In this document: positions 1-5,035 of the stretch, one piece after another
Layout: each line of letters starts with the position of its first letter
Position numbering within the stretch: position 1 is the stretch's first letter
Origin: Saprospiraceae bacterium
Lineage (GTDB): Bacteria; Bacteroidota; Bacteroidia; Chitinophagales; Saprospiraceae
Direction: 5' to 3'
Length of the DNA stretch: 5,035 nucleotides
Assembly: GCA_014379065.1 (NCBI GenBank)
Contig: JACMMM010000310.1
Coordinates: forward strand, 1 to 5,035
The notes under the pieces: model-generated
The model's database searches: none
The model's input: only the letters and a program-made list of their open reading frames with translations
What the model was told of the DNA's origin: nothing
Translations under genes and position numbers: made by a program

Positions 1-428
1 TCGGCAATACCTCCATCACTTCCATCAAAGGCCAAGTAGGCTTCACTACTTTCTCCGACGCCCGCATAAAAACCAACATCCAAGAAAACGTCCCCGGCCT
101 CCCCTTCATCCAAAAACTCCGCCCCGTTACCTATCACTACGACATCCACCGCCAAAACGCCCTCATGGGCATTGTGGACACCGCAATGTGGGAAGGTAAG
201 TACGACATTGAAAAAATGACTTTTAGCGGCTTCTTGGCACAGGAGGTAGAGCAGGCTGCGCAGTCGCTGGGCTATGAGTTCAGCGGCGTGGATGCTCCGA
301 AGAATGACCAAGGGTTGTACGGACTACGCTATGCGGAGTTTGTAGTGCCCATGGTAAAAGCCATGCAGGAGCAGCAGACCCAAATAGAGCGACTCCAGCA
401 GGAAAACCAAGCCCTTAAAGCACAAATG
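1..428 (+). repeat. Direct repeat copy A: S74 cassette of the upstream paralog
   Basis: This stretch aligns without gaps to 2144-2571 (offset 2143). In the first 46 shared codons (3-140) I count 16 nucleotide mismatches, of which 13 are synonymous. Over 142 codons, 11 residues differ. After the shared CACAAATG the sequences diverge in the coiled-coil tail. The left end is set by the window edge, so the true repeat may start further upstream. Confidence 0.93.
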
Positions 429-533
429 CAACAGCAAAATACTGACATGCTTGCGACTTTGAAAGCCCTACAAGCTGAAATGGCTCAAGTGAAAACTTCC
501 GTTTCCGAAGTACAATTATCCGTAAATCGTTAG
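1..533 (+). CDS. Tail-fiber-type protein, C-terminal S74 chaperone domain (5'-truncated)
   Basis: Only the last 176 codons are in the window; the frame is read from base 3 and is open at the left edge, so start, signal peptide and stalk lie upstream. The visible part begins in the linker GNTSITSIKGQ and enters a peptidase S74 / intramolecular chaperone domain with its hallmark SDARIKTNI (Ser codon at 54-56), followed by FSGFLAQEVEQ and LRYAEFVVPMVKAMQEQQ. The last 60 or so residues are a Gln/Glu/Leu-rich heptad coiled coil. In phage tailspikes this domain drives trimerisation of the upstream beta-helix and is then released by self-cleavage before the Ser of S-D-x-R-x-K; that this happens here is inference. 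It is a close paralog of the next gene, with 11 differences over the first 142 residues; the two diverge only in the coiled-coil tail. The internal ATG at 165 is not the start, because homology continues upstream of it. The TAG stop is at 531-533. Function as a surface fibre or adhesin is inferred. Confidence 0.93.
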   Translation, partial: GNTSITSIKGQVGFTTFSDARIKTNIQENVPGLPFIQKLRPVTYHYDIHRQNALMGIVDTAMWEGKYDIEKMTFSGFLAQEVEQAAQSLGYEFSGVDAPKNDQGLYGLRYAEFVVPMVKAMQEQQTQIERLQQENQALKAQMQQQNTDMLATLKALQAEMAQVKTSVSEVQLSVNR

Positions 534-598
534 TATATCGAATGAAAGTGCCGCGTGACAACTAAAATTAGTATTTTTACCAAAAATACGATATACTA
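531..598 (+). promoter_or_regulatory. 10-bp inverted repeat linking stop codon to next start codon
   Basis: TAGTATATCG (531-540) and CGATATACTA (589-598) are perfect reverse complements bracketing the whole 64-nt spacer. The left arm starts with the TAG stop of the upstream gene; the right arm ends on the A of the downstream ATG. In RNA this would form a stem holding the translation start and spanning the stop. A coupling switch, in which the terminating ribosome opens the stem, or a DNA operator are both possible. The sequence match is certain; the function is inferred. Confidence 0.5.
571..589 (+). promoter_or_regulatory. AT-rich 8-bp hairpin just upstream of the start codon
   Basis: GTATTTTT (571-578) and AAAAATAC (582-589) pair perfectly around a 3-nt ACC loop, ending 8 nt before the ATG at 598. 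A smaller dyad, ACTAA/TTAGT (561-565 and 568-572), sits just upstream. The hairpin nests inside the outer inverted repeat and shares base 589 with it, so the two stems can nearly coexist. It could be an operator or an RNA element controlling the start. It is too AT-rich, and lacks the U-tract, to be a convincing terminator. Confidence 0.4.
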
Positions 599-2664
599 TG
601 AAAAGAAACTTTACGCTCTCACTCGCTTTTTGTTTTCTAACGTTCCACATTTTTAGCCAAACCGCCCCCCAAGCCCTCAACTATCAGGCCATCGCCCGAG
701 ACGCACAAGGCCAGCCCATGCCCAACCAGGCTGTACAGGTTAAATTCAGCATAATCGACGGCTCTGTAAACGGCCCAGCAGTATATGTAGAGAACCACAA
801 CGCGATGACCAATTCTTTTGGGCTTTTCACCCTCTCTATTGGGTTAGGCACACCGCAAAGCGGCATATTTTCTGGCACAAACTGGGCAAGCGGTTCCAAA
901 TTCTTAAAAGTTGAGATCAACAACAGCCTGCAAGGCGTATCTCAATTGTTGAGTGTGCCGTATGCGCTGTATGCCGAGAAGACAAATATTCAGGCTGGAA
1001 GCGGCATCAGTATCAATGGCAGCTCCATCAGCGCCACGGATAACTCTGCCACCAATGAGCTGCAAACGATCGCCCTAAACGGCAACCAACTTACCCTTTC
1101 CAGCAATGGAGGTACGGTGATCCTACCAACGAGCGGCGGCGGGGACAACTGGGGGACACAAGTTGCATCCACTGCGCCAACCTTAAGCGGAAATGGCACG
1201 GTTGTCAGCCCCTTAGCCCTGGCTCAACAAGGCGCAGTAAATGGTCAGGTGCTGCAATGGGATGGCTCAAAATGGGCGCCTGCCACACCAGCTGGTGGTT
1301 CATCTGGATGGAGTTTGACTGGGAACATCGGCACGGACGCAAGTATAAATTTTATCGGTACCACAGATGATATACCACTTGTGTTTAAAGTAAACAACCA
1401 GTTTGCAGGCTTGATAGACCGTTTTGATCTTAACACATTTTTTGGTGCTAATGCAGGACAAAACACGACAGGGGCTTTCAATACAGCAACAGGTGCGTTT
1501 TCCCTGAGTTCTAACACGACTGGAGATAACAATACGGCAAACGGCGCAGGAGCCCTTCTTTCAAACACAACAGGGCATTCCAATACAGCCACCGGGTTTA
1601 ACGCTCTTACATTTAACACTACAGGTGTTCAAAATACTGCAAACGGGTCGGCTTCTCTCCTTTATAATACAACGGGGTCTTTCAATACAGCAACCGGAGT
1701 TAGTGCCCTCCAATTCAATACGACTGGAGATAACAATACCGCAACCGGAGTTGGCGCTCTCTATTCTAACACGACAGGGAATTACAATATAGCAAACGGA
1801 AATCTTGCTCTCTACTCCAATACGATAGGGTGGGACAATGTAGCAATCGGATACTCTGCTCTCACTTCCAATACGACTGGAGATAACAATACGGCAACCG
1901 GACATGGTGCTCTCAATGCCAATACAACAGGGTACGGCAATACCGCAAACGGAATAGATGCCCTCAGTTACAATACTACTGGGGATGGCAATACCGCAAC
2001 TGGGTATTACGCGCTTTCATTTAACGAGACAGGGGGCGAGAATACCGCAATAGGTGAGCATTCAGGCCCATTGTTTCCAGACCTTTCCAACACAACGGCA
2101 CTAGGGTTTGGAGCTTCCGTCACCGCCTCCAACACAATCGCCGTCGGCAACACTTCCATCACGTCCATCAAAGGCCAGGTAGGTTTTACCACCTTCTCCG
2201 ATGCCCGCATAAAAACCAACATCCAGGAAAACATCCCCGGTCTCCCCTTCATCCAAAAACTCCGCCCCGTCAGCTACCAGTACGACATCCACCGCCAAAA
2301 CGCCCTGCTTGGCATTGTAGATACTGCCATGTGGGAAGGCAAATACGACATCGAAAAAATGACCTTCAGTGGTTTTCTCGCGCAGGAGGTGGAGCAGGCC
2401 GCGCAGTCGCTGGGCTATGAATTCAGTGGGGTGGATGCACCTAAAGACGGCAAAGGGTTGTATGGCTTAAGGTATGCCGAGTTTGTAGTACCCATGGTAA
2501 AAGCCATGCAGGAGCAGCAAAACCAAATCGAGGAACTCCGGCAGGAAAACCAGGCGCAAAAGGCACAAATGATTGATTTGCTTACCGCTTTTAAAACCCT
2601 GCAAACCGAAATGGCACTGCTCAAAGCCCCACTTCCTCAGGCATTACCCTCTAAACATCGATAG
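598..2664 (+). CDS. Secreted tail-fiber/YadA-head-like repeat protein with C-terminal S74 domain
   Basis: This is a complete 688-residue gene. Residues 1-21 form a Sec signal peptide (MKR, hydrophobic core, FSQ). Residues 22-129 match a module common at the start of Bacteroidota surface proteins (APQALNYQAIARD ... SVPYALYAEKT). Residues 130-235 hold linker modules (GSGISI, NELQTIALNGNQLTLS, DNWG, GNGTVVSPLAL, QVLQWDGSKW). Residues 238-288 contain NFIGTTDD and PLVFKVNNQFAGLID, also recurrent in such proteins. Residues 289-475 are eleven 17-residue N-T-T-G-x-x-N-T-A repeats; a degenerate twelfth and YadA-like remnants (ALGFGASVTASNTIAVG) follow. The S74 chaperone domain starts at S534, with D535, R537 and K539 intact and GFLAQEVE at 592-599. 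A coiled coil occupies about 633-678. No type IX C-terminal signal or lipobox is visible. The ATG is chosen because it opens the signal peptide; there is no Shine-Dalgarno sequence, as usual in this phylum. The likely role is a trimeric surface fibre or adhesin: the domains are seen, the role is inferred. Confidence 0.95.
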   Translation: MKRNFTLSLAFCFLTFHIFSQTAPQALNYQAIARDAQGQPMPNQAVQVKFSIIDGSVNGPAVYVENHNAMTNSFGLFTLSIGLGTPQSGIFSGTNWASGSKFLKVEINNSLQGVSQLLSVPYALYAEKTNIQAGSGISINGSSISATDNSATNELQTIALNGNQLTLSSNGGTVILPTSGGGDNWGTQVASTAPTLSGNGTVVSPLALAQQGAVNGQVLQWDGSKWAPATPAGGSSGWSLTGNIGTDASINFIGTTDDIPLVFKVNNQFAGLIDRFDLNTFFGANAGQNTTGAFNTATGAFSLSSNTTGDNNTANGAGALLSNTTGHSNTATGFNALTFNTTGVQNTANGSASLLYNTTGSFNTATGVSALQFNTTGDNNTATGVGALYSNTTGNYNIANGNLALYSNTIGWDNVAIGYSALTSNTTGDNNTATGHGALNANTTGYGNTANGIDALSYNTTGDGNTATGYYALSFNETGGENTAIGEHSGPLFPDLSNTTALGFGASVTASNTIAVGNTSITSIKGQVGFTTFSDARIKTNIQENIPGLPFIQKLRPVSYQYDIHRQNALLGIVDTAMWEGKYDIEKMTFSGFLAQEVEQAAQSLGYEFSGVDAPKDGKGLYGLRYAEFVVPMVKAMQEQQNQIEELRQENQAQKAQMIDLLTAFKTLQTEMALLKAPLPQALPSKHR
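1462..2022 (+). repeat. Eleven tandem 51-bp (17-residue) coding repeats
   Basis: Eleven consecutive units of exactly 51 bp, with no indels, encode residues 289-475 of the S74 protein. The residue pattern is N1 T2 T3 G4 x x N7 T8 A9 (T/N/I)10 G11 x x (A/S)14 L15 x x. N1, G4, N7, A9, G11 and L15 are essentially invariant. Variation is concentrated at positions 5-6, 12-13 and 16-17. Unit 8 (NTIGWDNVAIGYSALTS) diverges most and looks closest to the YadA/Hep_Hag head motif (V-A-I-G-x-x-A). The array suggests a beta-roll or beta-helical stalk with one turn per unit and Asn/Thr/Gly ladders; that fold is inference. Confidence 0.95.
2023..2088 (+). repeat. Degenerate twelfth repeat unit with a 5-residue insertion
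   Basis: This unit begins NETGGENTAIGEHSG, preserving N1, T3, G4, N7, A9 and G11 of the 51-bp unit, but extends to 22 codons with PLFPDLS before the next NTT. It ends the regular array and leads into YadA-like remnants (ALGFGASVTAS, NTIAVGN) and then the S74 domain. It is probably the capping turn between stalk and chaperone; that is inference. Confidence 0.75.
2144..2571 (+). repeat. Direct repeat copy B: S74 cassette of the complete paralog
   Basis: This is the partner of the repeat at 1-428. It covers the linker GNTSITSIKGQ, the S-D-x-R-x-K motif, the G-F-L-A-Q-E-V-E motif and the first part of the coiled coil. Mostly synonymous differences fit a duplicated gene kept under protein-level constraint, or partial homogenisation between copies. 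Confidence 0.93.
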
Positions 2665-2667
2665 ATC

Positions 2668-4107
2668 ATGCGCTATTCACTATTGCTCTCTTTGGGATTG
2701 TTTACAAGCTCGCTCTTCGCACAACAGGTGGTGAATAGCACTGGTAAAGTGCTTGTTTCGCCCACCATGAGTGTCGAGTATTCTGTTGGCGAAATCTCTA
2801 TTGCTACGCTCTTTTCGGGGCAATTGGTGGCTACACAGGGTTTTATCCAACCGAATGTTGCTACTTGCATCATCTCGGCTTCCATCGCAGGCCAAGACTC
2901 GGTCTGTGCCGGAACCCCTACTCTGCTTACGGCCACGGGTGGCATCGACTATCAATGGTTCAACAACAGCACTTCGCCGGAATTGCTGGTTTTTCCAAAT
3001 CCCGGTACAGATATATACCAGGTCACGGTGACCGATGCGTCCGGCTGTTCGGCAACGGTGACAAAAACGATTTTTGGGAAGGCTGTTCCAAATATTGACA
3101 TCCAGTCTGTTGCAGCCTTGTGCGTCGGCGACACAGCGCACCTGAAGACAACGGGCAACGCTACTAACTTCAATTGGAACACGGGGGCCAATATCAATAA
3201 TATTATCGTTGTGCCAAGTCAAACGAGCACCTATACGGTAGTTGGCTTCATTACCAATGATTGCCCCAATACTGCATCCGTCACGGTCGAAGTTCGCACC
3301 CCACCCCAAGCCATATCTGCTGCAACAAATGAAATAATTGCCTGTGCAGATACCATCTCCTTACACGGAAATACACCTCCGGCTTCCGGCTCCGGCCAAT
3401 GGATTTCGCTTGGCAGTGCCAATATCTCTCAAAGCAGTCAGGCAAATACCTTGGCAAAAGATCTGGTTTTCGGCGACAACCGCTTTGTCTGGTCAGTCAG
3501 CAACGCACCCTGCCCCGGCCCGGCAACGGATACCCTTACGGTATTCTACAGCAATGAAATGCCGGTGCTATACCCCGACGACACCCTGGTCCTGAAAGGA
3601 CAAGCGGTTCAATTGCGCTTGTTGCTCAATGATTCCATTTCGCAGCTTCCCGGTTACGACCTGCGGCTAAAAACATCCGATTTGAATGGCGATTGGTCGC
3701 TGGCAACAAACGGAACGCTGAGTTTTGAACCCTCGCTGGGATTCACAGGAGCGGCCCAAGCCATCTATGAGATTTGTAACGCGCTGTGCCCCAATTTTTG
3801 CGACGAGGCAATCGTTCAAATTCTGCTACTAGAGCCGAAGGATGACATTGGAGAGACGGTGGCTATAACCCCAGATGGGGATGGGAAAAACGAGACGCTA
3901 ATCTTTGACTATCTGGATCAATACCCTGACAACAGCATCGTAATTTTCAACCGCTGGGGGCAAAAAGTCTTTGACGCCAAGCCTTATTTAAATGATTGGG
4001 CCGGTACATACAACAATAAGCCGTTGCCTGCCGGTACATATTATTACCTCCTAAACCTGAGAGGGGAAGACGAGTTTGTCTGGGGTAACGTGTTGATTGT
4101 TCGGTGA
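2668..4107 (+). CDS. Type IX-secreted Ig-like domain protein with CHU_C C-terminal domain
   Basis: The product has 479 residues. Residues 1-18 are a signal peptide (LLLSLGLFTSSLFA, then QQ). Residues 20-63 form a short N-terminal module frequent in Bacteroidota exoproteins (VEYSVGEISIATL ... TQGFIQPN). Two Cys-containing Ig/PKD-like domains follow at about 69-137 (DSVCAGTPTLLTATGG, YQVTVTDASGCS) and 138-209 (ALCVGDTAHLKTTG, STYTVV), then a third, weaker one at about 212-293. Residues about 296-388 resemble a cadherin-like/Big_9 module (LLNDS, NGTLSFEPSLGFTGAAQAIYEIC). Residues 400-479 are a classic gliding-motility-associated CHU_C domain: ITPDGDGKNE, FNRWG at 427-431, PLPAGTYYY near 452-460, and a terminal basic VR. 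In known systems this domain directs type IX export across the outer membrane and surface attachment. The start lies 3 nt after the upstream stop, so translation is probably coupled. The partner is unknown; a surface role beside the S74 fibre is inferred. Confidence 0.95.
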   Translation: MRYSLLLSLGLFTSSLFAQQVVNSTGKVLVSPTMSVEYSVGEISIATLFSGQLVATQGFIQPNVATCIISASIAGQDSVCAGTPTLLTATGGIDYQWFNNSTSPELLVFPNPGTDIYQVTVTDASGCSATVTKTIFGKAVPNIDIQSVAALCVGDTAHLKTTGNATNFNWNTGANINNIIVVPSQTSTYTVVGFITNDCPNTASVTVEVRTPPQAISAATNEIIACADTISLHGNTPPASGSGQWISLGSANISQSSQANTLAKDLVFGDNRFVWSVSNAPCPGPATDTLTVFYSNEMPVLYPDDTLVLKGQAVQLRLLLNDSISQLPGYDLRLKTSDLNGDWSLATNGTLSFEPSLGFTGAAQAIYEICNALCPNFCDEAIVQILLLEPKDDIGETVAITPDGDGKNETLIFDYLDQYPDNSIVIFNRWGQKVFDAKPYLNDWAGTYNNKPLPAGTYYYLLNLRGEDEFVWGNVLIVR

Positions 4108-4156
4108 TTAAACTCCTATCTTGCGCCGTATCAGTTGGTTAAAACTTTGTTTGTTT
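4108..4156 (+). other. Short intergenic spacer, no signal seen
   Basis: These 49 nt between the CHU_C gene and the propeller-like gene hold no hairpin with a T-tract, no Shine-Dalgarno sequence and no clear Bacteroidota-type promoter (TAnnTTTG). The absence of a terminator supports read-through into the last gene. Confidence 0.5.
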
Positions 4157-5035
4157 ATGCGTTTATACTTGTTGCCCTGCTGCCTTTTTGCTTTCACGAG
4201 TTTGCTAGCCCAATCTCCCGGTAAACTCAAAGAGATAAGCATTAAGGTCAAAGGCGACCAGATCATGTACGATGCTACCGACTGTGTAGATGGCGGCCTG
4301 ATAGCTGTTGGCGAAACAGACTCCCGGAACGGCCGGGGCCGCGATGCATGGCTGGTGAAAATTGATAAAAGTGGCAGAAAAATATTCAGCAAACCCTTCG
4401 GAACCAATGATATGGACGACCGCGCCACAGCGGTGGCGGAGTTACCCAATGGTTTGATTGTGACGGGTGGCGTGAGCGAGCAAAAGTCTGGCGAAAGCAA
4501 AGTCTTAAAAGCCTGGCTGCGCTGCCGCGACCCTAAAGGCGACAAAGTATGGGACCGGGAACTGGGCGAATCTACATACAGCCTCCAGATTGAAGATATC
4601 ATCGTGAACCATGCTGCCAACCAGATTATCGTAATTGGCATTCGCAACGAGCGATTGTGGTTCATGGTCACGGATTATACCGGAGCAAAAGTGCTGGAAC
4701 CCAAGATCAAGGACAAATTGCTCGACGATCTGCCTATTGTAAGCGCAAAAATGTTGCTGAGCGAAGGGATGGTGTATGTTTACGGGGCAGCAGATTTTGG
4801 CAGCGAAAAACGCTCGCCTTTTCTGCTCAAACTGGATGTCAAAGGCCGGCTGGTACAGCAGCCGCTTATTTTTGGTGAATATACCGTAACCCAAACCGGG
4901 CAAATAAGCCGCCTGGATGCGGAATTGCTCTTATTGCCATGTTCCAAACGCAAAAGCAACATTTATTCCGATCTCGCCTGTATTCGTGTAGACACTGCTT
5001 TAGACAAAACCCGCGCGCGTTTTGAGTCCGTCGAA
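4157..5035 (+). CDS. Secreted beta-propeller-like repeat protein (3'-truncated)
   Basis: An open frame of 293 codons runs without a stop to the right edge. Residues 1-18 are a probable signal peptide (MRLYLLPCCLFAFTSLLA, then Q); no lipobox follows. Residues 40-73 contain DGGLIAVGETDS and DAWLVKIDKSG, and residues 95-105 contain LPNGLIVTGG. These are the two halves of a blade-like repeat common in secreted proteins predicted to fold as beta-propellers (G-x-hydrophobic-x-x-G-x-T, then D-x-W-hydrophobic-x-K-hydrophobic-D). Weaker repeats follow at about 119-133 (AWLRCRDPKGDKVW), 150-170 (NQIIVIGIRNERLWFMVT) and after 195 (GMVYVYGAADF, PFLLKLDVKG). ATG 4157 is the first ATG after an in-frame TAA at 4109-4111 and opens the signal peptide; there is no Shine-Dalgarno sequence. 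It sits 49 nt after the CHU_C gene on the same strand and probably belongs to the same transcript. The C-terminus, which could carry a type IX signal or an enzymatic domain, is missing. I do not recognise a specific family. Confidence 0.87.
   Translation, partial: MRLYLLPCCLFAFTSLLAQSPGKLKEISIKVKGDQIMYDATDCVDGGLIAVGETDSRNGRGRDAWLVKIDKSGRKIFSKPFGTNDMDDRATAVAELPNGLIVTGGVSEQKSGESKVLKAWLRCRDPKGDKVWDRELGESTYSLQIEDIIVNHAANQIIVIGIRNERLWFMVTDYTGAKVLEPKIKDKLLDDLPIVSAKMLLSEGMVYVYGAADFGSEKRSPFLLKLDVKGRLVQQPLIFGEYTVTQTGQISRLDAELLLLPCSKRKSNIYSDLACIRVDTALDKTRARFESVE

Noticed and set aside
571..589. AT hairpin as an intrinsic terminator for the upstream gene
   Set aside because: The stem is almost all A/T, there is no following T-tract, and it sits 8 nt before a start codon.
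541..597. Bacteroidota-type promoter in the spacer
   Set aside because: TAGTATTT loosely resembles a -7 element, but the final G and a suitably spaced -33 TTG are lacking.
1561..1905. Antisense open frame of 114 codons over the repeat array
   Set aside because: Its Ser/Ile/Cys-rich periodic sequence is just the complement of the 51-bp coding repeats; it has no recognisable domain.
1462..2088. Regular repeats as a possible CRISPR array
   Set aside because: Units are contiguous, in frame and coding, with no unique spacers between them.
1..2664. Prophage or tailocin origin because of tail-fiber homology
   Set aside because: Both genes carry bacterial surface-protein features (signal peptide and Bacteroidota modules in the complete one) and no phage structural or lysis genes are present in the window.
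2680..3309. Antisense open frame of 209 codons opposite the CHU_C gene
   Set aside because: The + strand frame has a signal peptide, Ig-like and CHU_C motifs; the antisense product shows no motif and is Arg/Cys/His-rich as expected of a shadow.
4000..4040. 11-bp direct repeat GCCGGTACATA (4000-4010, 4030-4040)
   Set aside because: It encodes the paired A-G-T-Y motifs that are normal in CHU_C domains, so protein constraint explains it.
4108..4903. Antisense open frames (187 and 132 codons) opposite the last gene
   Set aside because: The + strand frame from 4157 stays open for 293 codons with a signal peptide and propeller-like repeats; the antisense frames overlap each other and have no recognisable domain.

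Overview
The window looks like Bacteroidota DNA, probably a Saprospiria- or Cytophaga-type environmental bacterium; the class-level guess is inference. Three things support the phylum: a CHU_C type gliding-motility/type IX secretion C-terminal domain, an N-terminal surface-protein module seen mainly in this phylum, and start codons without Shine-Dalgarno sequences. Everything that looks real is on the + strand, the genes are tightly packed, and all four products appear to be exported. I see no RNA genes, insertion sequences, CRISPR arrays or phage structural or replication genes.

Layout: (1) 1-533 is the 3' end of a gene whose product ends in a peptidase S74 / intramolecular chaperone ('tail fiber') domain and a coiled coil. 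(2) 534-597 is a short spacer framed by a perfect 10-bp inverted repeat that joins the upstream stop codon to the downstream start codon. (3) 598-2664 is a complete 688-residue paralog: signal peptide, Bacteroidota N-terminal module, linker modules, eleven exact-length 17-residue Asn/Thr/Gly repeats plus a degenerate twelfth, S74 domain, coiled coil. (4) 2668-4107, starting 3 nt later, encodes a 479-residue secreted protein with Ig-like domains and a CHU_C type IX secretion signal. (5) 4157-5035 is the 5' part of a further secreted protein with beta-propeller-like repeats, running off the window.

Read together, this is a probable operon for cell-surface, fibre- or adhesin-like proteins. The two S74 proteins are tandem paralogs: their C-terminal cassettes align without gaps over about 428 bp, with mostly synonymous differences where counted. 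The S74 domain is known from phage tailspikes, where it trimerises a beta-helical stalk and then cuts itself off. Here the Ser and Lys of the S-D-x-R-x-K motif are present in both copies, downstream of repeats that suit a fibrous stalk. The most unusual points are the regular 51-bp repeat array, the tandem cassette duplication, the start/stop-spanning inverted repeat, and the pairing of a signal-peptide S74 protein lacking a recognisable type IX signal with an adjacent CHU_C protein. None of this proves a new system; it is a candidate surface-fibre locus built from known modules.
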